Positions 24,820-32,384 of a stretch of DNA of 64,000 nt are shown here, in pieces; position 1 is the stretch's first letter, and each line of letters opens with the position of its first letter. The position numbers were made by a program, and so were the translations under genes. The notes beneath the pieces are model-generated. The model was not told the DNA's origin and did not search any database. It worked only from the letters and a program-made list of their open reading frames with translations. The DNA comes from Eubacteriales bacterium (GTDB lineage: Bacteria > Bacillota > Clostridia > Lachnospirales > Lachnospiraceae): the NCBI GenBank assembly GCA_030536855.1, contig JAUNPK010000004.1, positions 43,429 to 107,428 of the forward strand, written 5' to 3'.

Positions 24820-25500
24820 TTACATTTTCTCCAAAACATATCCCAAATTTCTCTTTGTCACAATCCTGATATTAGCATCTATAGCTTCTAATTTTCTTCT
24901 GACAAATGCAATATATGTCCAAACTGTATTAATCGTAGCCTCGCTGTCCATATCCCATATTTTTTCCATAATTGCTTCCGCTGAGAGCACAATACCCGGA
25001 TTATTCATAAATAACCGCATTATCTGGAACTCTTTACCGACCAATTCGTATGACCCTGCTACTGTTGATATTTTGCATGATGTGCAGTCTAGTGAAGCAT
25101 TACCTACTCTAATTACAGAATCCGATGACGCTGAGTTTTTTCTCATTAAAGCTCTAAGTCTAGCTAACAATTCCTTACTATCAAAAGGTTTTGTTAAATA
25201 ATCATTGGCACCTGAATCAAGTCCTAAAACCTTATCATCTATCTCAGATTTTGCAGACAATATAAGAACCGGTATCTCATTTCCCTGTCTACGAATTTCG
25301 CTAAGAACACTAATTCCATCTCTATATGGCAACATAATATCCATGATAACTACATCAAATATCTTGCTCTCATCACAATTGAGTGTTTGCAAAGCTTCCT
25401 CTCCATCAAAAACAGTATCAACCGTATAATTATTTTTCTTTAAAAGTGCCTCAATCACCTTAGATAAAGTGATATCATCCTCTACTAATAATATTCTCAT
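24820..25500 (-). CDS. OmpR/PhoB-family response regulator
   Basis: 226 residues. Receiver domain 1-~118 with the acidic pair (VEDD), the phospho-acceptor Asp in VIMDIMLPYRDG, the Ser/Thr switch (ILSAKS) and Lys (LTKPFD). A winged-helix DNA-binding domain occupies ~130-226 (ELVGKEFQIMRLFMNN, TVWTYIAFVRRKLE, TKRNLGYVLEK). I start at 25500, preceded by AAAGGACG; an upstream in-frame ATG at 25524 is less likely. It is co-transcribed with the kinase. Its likely operator is the 11-bp-period direct repeat at the promoter of its own operon. Confidence 0.95.
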   Translation of the reverse strand: MRILLVEDDITLSKVIEALLKKNNYTVDTVFDGEEALQTLNCDESKIFDVVIMDIMLPYRDGISVLSEIRRQGNEIPVLILSAKSEIDDKVLGLDSGANDYLTKPFDSKELLARLRALMRKNSASSDSVIRVGNASLDCTSCKISTVAGSYELVGKEFQIMRLFMNNPGIVLSAEAIMEKIWDMDSEATINTVWTYIAFVRRKLEAIDANIRIVTKRNLGYVLEKM

Positions 25501-25526
25501 ATTCACGTCCTTTTCTTTTTTCATAA

Positions 25527-26396
25527 TTATATTTTGTCCTTATTATTCAAGTGTGTCAAGACTGTAAATTCTCCTGAAATACATCCATTTTTGCATCCAT
25601 CTATACATTTTCCACAACGAATACAATCCATACTGTTCGGATTTTTATATACAGGAATATCCATCTCACATACTCTTTGGCACTGTCCACATTCATTACA
25701 TCTATTTATATCAACTTTCATCTTATATATTGAATGTTTATTAAAAAAGCTATAAATAGCCCCTAAAGGACATAGATATCTACAAAACGGACGACAAACC
25801 ATAATTGAACCTAAAATAATAATAATTAAAATTAATATTTTCCATTCAAACAAGAAATCACATGCTGTTCTAAGGCTTGAATTAAGTAAAACAAGCGGAA
25901 TTCCTCCCTCCAGCGTTCCCACGGGACATACATATTTACAAAAATATGGAGAGGTTTTACCTAGAGAATCTGTAGCAATGTATGAAAGAAAAACTACCAA
26001 TACACTTAACATAACATATTTTATTTTTCTTAATATTGTCTCGCCAGGAAGTTTTCTGATTTTCTTAAAAAATGGAATTTTGTATAATAAATCCTGAATA
26101 AAACCAAATGGACACAAAAATCCGCATACCCCTCTTCCTAAAACAGCTCCAAAGATAAACATAAAACCAATAACGTACAGTGAAAGCCTATAATTCTTAT
26201 TGCCAAGCACTGCCTGTAGCGAACCAATTGGACAAGCTGTAACCGAACCCGGACATGAATAACAGTTCATTCCAGGCGAACAAAGCACCTTGCTCCCACC
26301 AGTATATATTTTTCCGGTTGTAAAGCCTTTTATATATCCATTAGAAATTGCTGTTATTAATGCTTGTATAAGAATTCTTTTCCTTTGCCTATTCAT
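25527..26396 (-). CDS. NapH-like membrane 4Fe-4S protein
   Basis: 289 residues. About five membrane helices are interspersed with conserved cysteine groups: CSPGMNCYSCPGSVTACPIG near the N-terminus, GVCGFLCPFG, KYVCPVG and CRYLCPLG. Two ferredoxin-type clusters follow at the C-terminus (CNECGQCQRVCEM and CIRCGKCIDGC). This is the NapH/polyferredoxin family, which moves electrons between the cytoplasm or quinone pool and extracytoplasmic redox partners. In clostridia similar proteins sit beside TlpA-like and CD1871A-type genes, as here. Electron donor and acceptor are not evident. Confidence 0.9.
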   Translation of the reverse strand: MNRQRKRILIQALITAISNGYIKGFTTGKIYTGGSKVLCSPGMNCYSCPGSVTACPIGSLQAVLGNKNYRLSLYVIGFMFIFGAVLGRGVCGFLCPFGFIQDLLYKIPFFKKIRKLPGETILRKIKYVMLSVLVVFLSYIATDSLGKTSPYFCKYVCPVGTLEGGIPLVLLNSSLRTACDFLFEWKILILIIIILGSIMVCRPFCRYLCPLGAIYSFFNKHSIYKMKVDINRCNECGQCQRVCEMDIPVYKNPNSMDCIRCGKCIDGCKNGCISGEFTVLTHLNNKDKI

Positions 26397-26409
26397 ATAT
26401 TCTCTCCGT

Positions 26410-26580
26410 CTATCCTATTCCAATGCACTCGAGACATATTCTGGTTGCTTTTTCTAACACTAATTCTGCTTCATCTGTAAAAATTCCGGCAATCATCAAA
26501 ATTATGCCTATCGCAAGAAGAATACTACTTCGATATTTTTTCAATAATTTCAGACCACTCTTCATATGATTTTGAGCCAT
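26410..26580 (-). CDS. CD1871A-family CXXC membrane mini-protein
   Basis: 56 residues. A basic N-terminus (HMKSGLKLLKKYRSS), one membrane helix (ILLAIGIILMIAGIFTD) and the C-terminal ICLECIGIG match the short CXXC family named after C. difficile CD1871A. The CxxC (CLEC) would face outside next to the lipoprotein thioredoxin. I start at 26580, preceded by GGAGATGTTTATT, which makes the gene overlap the end of the TlpA gene by 56 bases in another frame. Alternative ATG at 26565. It is 13 bases before the 4Fe-4S gene. Confidence 0.8.
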   Translation of the reverse strand: MAQNHMKSGLKLLKKYRSSILLAIGIILMIAGIFTDEAELVLEKATRICLECIGIG

Positions 26581-27064
26581 AATAAACATCTCCAATCTGT
26601 TTTCCTTCATTATTAACAAAGAATGTCATTGGTACCATCTGCACATCTTTCAAAAAATTTTGTTTAAAATCTTTACCGGGTATTAGATTAATATAGTTTA
26701 CGTCCGATTTTTTCAATATCTCTGTAGCCTCTGCGCATTTAGAATTATTAACGTTTCCCTTTGAATCCAACGAATCAATAACAATTCCAACAACCTGTAC
26801 CCCTTGTTTATTATACTCGTCATTTATTTTTATTAAATCCGGAATCTCCTTTTCACACTCTACGCAAAAGGTTCCCCAAACATTTATCATAGTAATCTTT
26901 TTATCTTGTATATCCTGATATGAGAATTCTTTATTATCAAATGTTGTAAATACATCATTCTCATCAAAAATTTTTTCACCAACTTCAGTGCTAATTTTTT
27001 CTTTTCCACATCCTATCAAACAACAATACATAACAAAAATTATTAAAAAACACCATTTTCTCAT
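26525..27064 (-). CDS. TlpA-like thiol-disulfide reductase lipoprotein
   Basis: 179 residues. Signal peptide with lipobox CLIGC (lipidated Cys ~19) and a thioredoxin fold (AhpC/TSA-Redoxin type) with active site WGTFCVEC and the cis-Pro region VPMTFF. It should act as a membrane-tethered thiol reductase outside the cell. It lies between the UGSC-type protein and the CXXC mini-protein, so it may relay electrons between the membrane 4Fe-4S protein and the UGSC protein (inference). Confidence 0.92.
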   Translation of the reverse strand: MRKWCFLIIFVMYCCLIGCGKEKISTEVGEKIFDENDVFTTFDNKEFSYQDIQDKKITMINVWGTFCVECEKEIPDLIKINDEYNKQGVQVVGIVIDSLDSKGNVNNSKCAEATEILKKSDVNYINLIPGKDFKQNFLKDVQMVPMTFFVNNEGKQIGDVYYGSKSYEEWSEIIEKISK

Positions 27065-27075
27065 AATTTCTCCTA

Positions 27076-29025
27076 CTATTTTTCTAAATAAAACTTCTCA
27101 ATTGGCTCATATCCCAAAGGTTTTACTAAATCATTCCAGTTTTCTGGTAGCTTTATCTCAACTGTCACATATCCACCCCCAGGCATAACCTGAAACTTAT
27201 TTCTAGAAGCATCCCCTGTGATAAGCATTGGCGTCTGTCCTTTTTTCATAGTGGCTATCGTCATTATCTTGTCATCATCAACAAAACCCTTCATCCACTC
27301 AGGGGTATCGGTCATAGCCGCATTTTCATCTGTTTTATTTTTTAAATAATTATATTCTTGTTCAATTGTTCTCTCGTCATGCTGGCTACTTCCTGTATTA
27401 GCCCAATAATATGCAAACGTCCTCATCCATAAAGGTCTTCTTGCTGTAGCTATTAAATCGAGCTCAAGAGCTTCCTTTGACTTGTATTTAACTGCCAGAT
27501 CCTTTGCAACCGGCTCTGTAATAAACATGGTTCTGTATACTTGAGGATTAGTATTTCCAAGACCATTTTGTTGTTTTTCTGTTATATCAAAAGCCATTAG
27601 ATTCATTATAATTTCCGGATTATCAGTCGATGGTGAAACATTATTCCCCCATTCCAGCGCAGATCCTGCCGTCACCGTATTACTGTTTAAGCTAAATCCT
27701 TTAGAAACATGATATGGTTCCCAGCCAACTCTTATACACGCCTCCTCATCCTCTGCAAAAGTCCAAGGTGAAAGATAACCAAATGTTCCCATTCTATTCT
27801 CTTTAACGTAATACCCACCAATATTTAACATAATAAGATCGATAAATCGTCCAATTTTTTTATTATTTTCCTCACTAATCATTCCCTGTCCGCAATCTAT
27901 CCCTAGTTGTCTGGCTAATGGACCATTAAGCCATGCATAAGGAGTCCATCCATGTGTACTTGATAGAGTCCTTCTAAACTCACCATCTCCAAGACACTGA
28001 GCCATTGCCACACAAATTGGCATATACTCCTTAGGAACTCCTGACATTACTGCATTCGCTGCAACAGTATATGCATATGTCTTTCTATATGCTGGTGCAA
28101 ATGTACCAATCTCCTCTTTGCCATCATAAGCACTATATTTTAAGTACTCCTTGATTAATGCATCTGTAGGCGGTACAATAGGCAATCCATCTGTCCAGCC
28201 ATTTATTTCACAAAATTCCTGAATATCCTCGTAAGTCCCATAATATACAATTTCATCATATGGTCTTTCTCCTGCTAATTCATATTTTTTTATTTCTTCG
28301 TCTGTAATTTTGCCAGTAAGCGCAGCCTCCACTTCCGGCCATACCTTTTCGTTTGTATTTTTTATAAGTATTTCTTTTGAATCTGAAGAAAATGCTCCTG
28401 GGTACTCGGCTGTTCTAAGTACGGGAACCCCTCTATTTACGCCTGTGCTATGTATCTGGTCAATAAATGTTGGTCCACCTATTGTAACTGTTGGTATTCC
28501 AATATATTCAGCAGCAATTGATGAACCTGATTCTTTGACAGTACATAATCCGCATCCACAATTACCCGAAATAACCGCATCAATTTCTAATTCCTTAAGT
28601 TTTTCTTGAAATGCTTTGGTTTTACTACTCTGTCCTGAAACTGAATAAGGTCCACCGGTTCCAACCTCATCAAACATATAAATTGTTGCAGTTGGATATT
28701 TCTTCAGTATACATGCTTTCAATTCTTCATGTGTAATATCTGCATTAAATGAACCTCCTACCAGTGCAATTTTCTTTCCATCAAGTGTATCCAACCGCTC
28801 TGCTTGTTTAATCATCTCCACATTATGATATCCAACAGGTGATGAAATTGCATATATCTTATTTCCGTTTTCGTCTTCTGTTGGAACTTCACATACTCCA
28901 TCACTACAACCTGAAGCATCATCTTTTTGCTTTCTATTGATGTTTTTAATACCAACGCTAAAAATTAAACCAGAAATAGCAATTATAATTACTAATGTTA
29001 CACATATTATTTTTTTTCTATTCAT
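27076..29025 (-). CDS. Membrane-anchored UGSC-type (seleno)protein homologue, Cys form
   Basis: 649 residues. An N-terminal membrane helix (~5-25) is followed by a short Cys pair (CSDGVC). Residues ~75-240 resemble the UGSC family: KIALVGG at the start of the fold, VISGNCGCGLCT at the redox motif and IPTVTIGGPTF after it. The selenocysteine of the canonical U-G-S-C motif corresponds to Cys in C-G-L-C. The remaining ~390 residues begin GWTDGLPIVPPTDALI and resemble the second domain found with UGSC proteins; its function is unknown to me. It is first in an operon with TlpA, CXXC, 4Fe-4S and two-component genes. GGAGGG precedes the ATG. No enzymatic reaction is established for the family. Confidence 0.72.
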   Translation of the reverse strand: MNRKKIICVTLVIIIAISGLIFSVGIKNINRKQKDDASGCSDGVCEVPTEDENGNKIYAISSPVGYHNVEMIKQAERLDTLDGKKIALVGGSFNADITHEELKACILKKYPTATIYMFDEVGTGGPYSVSGQSSKTKAFQEKLKELEIDAVISGNCGCGLCTVKESGSSIAAEYIGIPTVTIGGPTFIDQIHSTGVNRGVPVLRTAEYPGAFSSDSKEILIKNTNEKVWPEVEAALTGKITDEEIKKYELAGERPYDEIVYYGTYEDIQEFCEINGWTDGLPIVPPTDALIKEYLKYSAYDGKEEIGTFAPAYRKTYAYTVAANAVMSGVPKEYMPICVAMAQCLGDGEFRRTLSSTHGWTPYAWLNGPLARQLGIDCGQGMISEENNKKIGRFIDLIMLNIGGYYVKENRMGTFGYLSPWTFAEDEEACIRVGWEPYHVSKGFSLNSNTVTAGSALEWGNNVSPSTDNPEIIMNLMAFDITEKQQNGLGNTNPQVYRTMFITEPVAKDLAVKYKSKEALELDLIATARRPLWMRTFAYYWANTGSSQHDERTIEQEYNYLKNKTDENAAMTDTPEWMKGFVDDDKIMTIATMKKGQTPMLITGDASRNKFQVMPGGGYVTVEIKLPENWNDLVKPLGYEPIEKFYLEK

Positions 29026-29051
29026 ACGAAGCCCTCCTAATCTTTAATCAG

Positions 29052-29084
29052 ATTATAGAAGTGCTACCTTAAATGGAGTTTAAA
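29052..29084 (-). promoter_or_regulatory. Promoter with 11-bp-period direct repeat (candidate response-regulator site)
   Basis: On the minus strand TATAAT (29057-29052) is a strong -10. The -35 position has no sigma-A match but is covered by TTTAA-N6-TTTAA (29084-29069). A 5-bp direct repeat at 11-bp period over the -35 is the classic layout for activation by OmpR/PhoB-family regulators. Confidence 0.5.
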
Positions 29085-29160
29085 CTATCGTTGGGATTTA
29101 TAATTTTTATTAATTTGTAGCAATAAATCCATAGAGATAGGAAATCATAAACCCAATCAG

Positions 29161-29201
29161 GCTTGTCGCCCCGGATCCAGACCGCTGGTAGGCTCGTCCA
29201 A
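29161..29201 (-). pseudogene. Remnant of an ABC transporter ATPase (Walker B/D-loop only)
   Basis: On the minus strand the frame reads LDEPTSGLDPGRQA then stop, an exact match to the Walker B/D-loop of ABC ATPases. No Walker A or signature motif lies upstream: the sequence before it belongs to a different broken gene on the plus strand. It is a fragment of about 14 codons. Confidence 0.75.
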
Positions 29202-29202
29202 G

Positions 29203-29493
29203 TTTATCAATTGGTTATTGCCACAGGTAAGCAAACAGGGAGATAAAAACGAAGCGTATGACGATTATTCTGTTTATGGCGGACTCCCGGCAGTGGCTCT
29301 TATGACCACAGAGGAGCAAAAAACAAATTATCTGATTTCACAAATGAAGAATGTGTATCTTAGGGATATCATAATCAGATACTCTATTCACGGAATGACT
29401 ACCTGTGACGCTACTGTGGATAGATATATTGGATTTGCGGAGGAAGCATTTATGCTCACCCGAGTAAAAAGATATAGTGTGAAATCATCTTAA
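29203..29493 (+). pseudogene. Fragment of an AAA_14/DUF4143 ATP-binding protein, with internal deletion
   Basis: The open stretch reads YDDYSVYGGLPAVALMTTEEQ, NYLISQMKNVYLRDIIIRYSI and then ATVDRYIGFAEEAFMLTRVKRYSVK. These are recognisable middle and C-terminal pieces of AAA_14-DUF4143 proteins (~400 residues). The N-terminal ATPase half with Walker A is missing, roughly 50-60 residues seem deleted at HGMTTCDATV, and the C-terminus is truncated. No ribosome-binding site precedes the only start-like codon (TTG, 29218). A dead remnant. Confidence 0.75.
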
Positions 29494-29538
29494 CTTTGTT
29501 TTACAAACCAAATCTCTCTCTACACTGTAGTTGGACTC

Positions 29539-29564
29539 TTTTGGTGGCAATCTGCCACCCAAAA
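29539..29564. repeat. GGTGGCA/TGCCACC hairpin after the gene remnant
   Basis: TTTTGGTGGCA, 3-base loop, TGCCACC-C-AAAA. It resembles the terminator of the broken gene upstream, readable in either direction. Confidence 0.55.
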
Positions 29565-29593
29565 TCATGCCTGAAAATAAAAATGCAGTAATA

Positions 29594-29739
29594 GTTGTGG
29601 TCAACTATGCATACTCTACAAGCCATGCACAATTCGAAAAGGCTTCGCCTTTTCTCATTGCGGGCTGGCGCCCTATACTATGCGAGCCGTGCACGATGCC
29701 TACGAATTCGAAGGCAAAGCCTTCTTCATCGTAAGCGTC
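29594..29739. repeat. GC-richer hairpin block beside tRNA-Arg
   Basis: Two imperfectly related units lie in tandem: GCCATGCAC...ATTCGAAAAGGCTTCGCC (29623-29658) and GCCGTGCAC...ATTCGAAGGCAAAGCC (29687-29721). Each contains its own hairpin (AAAAGGCTTCGCCTTTT; GAAGGCAAAGCCTTC). No coding potential is recognised. Base composition is unlike the flanking DNA. Confidence 0.6.
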
Positions 29740-29813
29740 GCCGTGCAAAAAAGGGAAGACAGCCATATAAGTGAGTAAACTCACATATGTCTGTCTTCCC
29801 TTTTTTGCACGGC
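29740..29813. repeat. 74-base near-perfect inverted repeat
   Basis: Arms 29740-29762 and 29791-29813 pair over 23 bases (GCCGTGCAAAAAAGGGAAG and complement). The stem continues through a partly paired CATAT.AGTGAGT/ACTCACATATG inner arm. It lies immediately downstream of tRNA-Arg in the tRNA's direction. It could terminate the tRNA transcript or be a mobile-element remnant. Confidence 0.85.
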
Positions 29814-29828
29814 TCGTGCCCATTCGAA

Positions 29829-29900
29829 TGTTCCCAGCGGGAATCGAACCCACAACTAGCGCTTAGGAGGCGCTTGTTATATCCGTTTAACTATGAGAAC
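29829..29900 (-). tRNA. tRNA-Arg (anticodon CCT)
   Basis: 72-nt cloverleaf on the minus strand. Acceptor GTTCTCA pairs with TGGGAAC (one G-T). The anticodon stem AGCGC/GCGCT has loop CTCCTAA, giving CCT for AGG. T-arm contains GGTTCGATTCC and the discriminator is A. No encoded CCA. Confidence 0.95.
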
Positions 29901-30031
29901 AGCACACCCATTCTATCACACCTTTTGGTTTCAATCAACCTTGTATAAGTACACTCACATAAATTTATATAACATATAAAATTTAACTGATAAAATGCTG
30001 TCGAAAAATAAAATAAATTTATTAATAAAAT

Positions 30032-30958
30032 CTACTCGTTAAACTTTACACTTCCCTGAAGCCATATCTGACCCTTGAAACGACGGCCCACAGCAGGCTC
30101 TCCAAGAAGATGTGCACTGTTGATTGCCATAGTGACTACCAGATTATTACATTCAAGAACCATTACATATATCTTCTCTCCGGTATATATATTTTCTTCC
30201 TCTTCCAGTTCCAGAATTTCACCGATAACCTGATACTGATCGCACTCTACACCGCAAGGCATAAATGTTGAATCTACAATAGTGAATACGTCTTCCTTCA
30301 TTATTCGCTGTGACAATTCATTATATGTGTCAATATCTTCAATAGTAAGACTTTCAATTGCAGATTCATCTCCTCTCTTAGCTGCCTGGATAAGATGAGA
30401 TCTTTCGTTTTCTTCCTTTTTCTTCCTTTCTGAATTTTTATCTCTCTTCACAGTAGGAAACATTATGATTCCTCCGATTGAAAGTGCTGTTAAAGACACC
30501 TTTTTATTTTTTATAGGTATCTTATAAACAGAACCTCTGGCATTAAGGTCAAAATCTTTGATATTCATTCCCTTTGGATCAGTGACATAATCCAGGTAAT
30601 CCATAACATTCTGAAGATAAAATATAAGTGTAACCCCCGTCTTCATTTCATCACAGATTACAGCAAAGGATTCTTTATCAAGATGTCTTTCTATCATAAT
30701 TTCATCATTTTCACAAATCCGTCTGCCTACTACAAACGGAAAATAATATTCATACTTAAATGTATTCTTATCATATCTTCCATATATGTATAGACCTGTT
30801 GATTTACTTAAACGTAAAACAACAACGCCACGATTCAATGAAGCGTGGCGTATAACAAATCCTTCTTTTATACTCTCTTTAATGCCTGTTTTTATGAACT
30901 TTTCTTCTCTTACAGAATCAAGTTTCTGAAAACCAAGTGCTTTTATGTATAAATTCAT
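30032..30958 (-). CDS. DUF3881-family protein, function unknown
   Basis: 308 residues, no signal peptide or membrane helix. The opening MNLYIKALGFQKL and the internal pattern (YYFPFVVGRR, ESFAVICDEMKTGVTLIFYLQN, STFMPCGVECDQYQVIGEI) match the DUF3881 family of Clostridia as I remember it. A charged linker (KRDKNSERKKKEENER) separates an N-terminal ~165-residue part from a C-terminal ~115-residue part. The gene starts 30 bases after the HD-GYP gene on the same strand, so the two are probably co-transcribed. A link to cyclic di-GMP signalling is possible but rests on context only. Confidence 0.7.
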   Translation of the reverse strand: MNLYIKALGFQKLDSVREEKFIKTGIKESIKEGFVIRHASLNRGVVVLRLSKSTGLYIYGRYDKNTFKYEYYFPFVVGRRICENDEIMIERHLDKESFAVICDEMKTGVTLIFYLQNVMDYLDYVTDPKGMNIKDFDLNARGSVYKIPIKNKKVSLTALSIGGIIMFPTVKRDKNSERKKKEENERSHLIQAAKRGDESAIESLTIEDIDTYNELSQRIMKEDVFTIVDSTFMPCGVECDQYQVIGEILELEEEENIYTGEKIYVMVLECNNLVVTMAINSAHLLGEPAVGRRFKGQIWLQGSVKFNE

Positions 30959-30988
30959 TTTCTTCTCTTTCCTATAAGCATCCTGGTA

Positions 30989-32074
30989 CTATTCTGAGTC
31001 AACAATAAATATTGTAAGCAGCTTCATAAGATCTTTTTCAACATAATCTTCATAAGGAGTTCCGTCTGCATGTTCCGTCATCTGTATAACAGGTCTGTCT
31101 GTATAGTCCTTACTCTGCCTGATTACAATACCTTTTTCCCCTTCATTGGTTGTTACCTTTATACCAACCGGGAATGCAGCAACGGATTCAAGAAGTTTCT
31201 CCGACATAGTTGCATCATACTTAATTCCTGCGTTGACTTTAATGTACTCGATAGCTTCATATATCTTTAACTTTTCATTTCCGATTCCACTTATAAGACT
31301 GTCAAACTCATCACACAAAGAAACAAGCTTAACCTCTGTTCTTATCTTTTCTCCTTTGTGCTGGAAAGGATAACCTGAACCATCAATATTCTCATGATGC
31401 AAAAGAATAATTTCCTTTGCTACATCTGAAATCCAGCCTTCTTCCTGTAATGAACTATATCCGTATATAGTATGCTTCTTATATTCTAAAGCATCCTTCT
31501 GGCTCATCTTGTGCTGATTTATATTAATATACGGTACTTTAATATATCTAAGACCTATATCGTGAAGAATTGCTCCCATAGACACGTTCTTAACCTGTTT
31601 TTCACTCATCTTAAGTCTTAATGCCATTATTGTGGATAAAGAGCAAACATTAATACAATGTGTATACATATCTGTACTAACATTTCTGATTTCAGTAATA
31701 TTGCTAATTACTTCCGGTTCCGAAAGAACGGAATCTATGATTCTTTCAGCCTCTTCTCCCAGCTTCTTAAGCTCCTCATTATGTTTGTAAATATGTTTTT
31801 CAAGTATGCTTTTTACTACTTCTCTGGAACTTTCCACCGTTTCTTCCACTTTATAAATGTGGTGTTCATCTGTAACCTGTTGAGGTTTAATTTCTTCACC
31901 CTCTGATAAACTATCCTTAATATATATATCTGTTACTTTCAGTTCCTTAAGTCTTTCAATAAGCTCCTCGCTTAATACCATATCTGCATGAACTAATACT
32001 GTGCCTTTCTCTGACACAATAGGAAGGGCTAATATCTCTTTCCCCTTAAGATTTTTTACCTTTACCTGTTTCAT
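30989..32074 (-). CDS. HD-GYP-domain cyclic di-GMP phosphodiesterase
   Basis: 361 residues. An N-terminal ~100-residue region without recognised motif is followed by an HD-GYP domain: HCINVCSLS, metal-binding HDIG (GAILHDIGLRYI), IILLHHENIDGSGYP and later LVSLCDEFDSLISG. HD-GYP enzymes hydrolyse cyclic di-GMP to pGpG or GMP. The GYP motif is intact. It would counteract the GGDEF protein at 241-1383. No membrane helices, so cytoplasmic. Probably co-transcribed with the DUF3881 gene. Confidence 0.92.
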   Translation of the reverse strand: MKQVKVKNLKGKEILALPIVSEKGTVLVHADMVLSEELIERLKELKVTDIYIKDSLSEGEEIKPQQVTDEHHIYKVEETVESSREVVKSILEKHIYKHNEELKKLGEEAERIIDSVLSEPEVISNITEIRNVSTDMYTHCINVCSLSTIMALRLKMSEKQVKNVSMGAILHDIGLRYIKVPYININQHKMSQKDALEYKKHTIYGYSSLQEEGWISDVAKEIILLHHENIDGSGYPFQHKGEKIRTEVKLVSLCDEFDSLISGIGNEKLKIYEAIEYIKVNAGIKYDATMSEKLLESVAAFPVGIKVTTNEGEKGIVIRQSKDYTDRPVIQMTEHADGTPYEDYVEKDLMKLLTIFIVDSE

Positions 32075-32216
32075 ACATTCTCCAATCTAACTTTTCAAAT
32101 ATCATTTTTCAAATTAGAAGTACTATAAATATTCTGCTACTAGTATAAAGATACCACAATTTTTTTTATATATCAATTATGTTTCTTTATCTCTGATTAG
32201 TACATAAGTCACAAAA

Positions 32217-32254
32217 TAAAAAAGTGCAATAAGATTATTTCCTATTACACTTTC
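32217..32254 (-). terminator. Terminator downstream of serS
   Basis: On the minus strand AAGTG-AATA pairs with TATT-CACTT (one bulge), followed by TTTTTTATTTT. The rest of the 310-base gap (32075-32384) holds only a further GGTTTAGA/TCTAAACC inverted pair (32296-32303 with 32371-32378) and no ORF. Confidence 0.65.
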
Positions 32255-32384
32255 CTATCGTATTAATATGCTTTTGTCTGAGACGTTATCCTATCGGTTT
32301 AGAATTTGAGCTGATTTTTTCTGTTCAAAATTTACATAGTAAAACTTGCCTGTTTACTCAATTCTGCCTGTCTAAACCTATCTA

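Noticed and set aside
27076-29025. UGA-encoded selenocysteine in the UGSC-type gene
   Set aside because: The frame has no internal TGA; the motif position is encoded as Cys.
29161-29202. Plus-strand N-terminal extension of the AAA_14 fragment (PGSRPLVGSSKF)
   Set aside because: The same bases read on the minus strand give LDEPTSGLDP, an exact ABC ATPase motif, so the plus-strand reading is a shadow.
29821-29905. Integrase attachment site duplication at tRNA-Arg
   Set aside because: I looked for a second copy of the tRNA 3' end nearby and found none, and no integrase gene is present.
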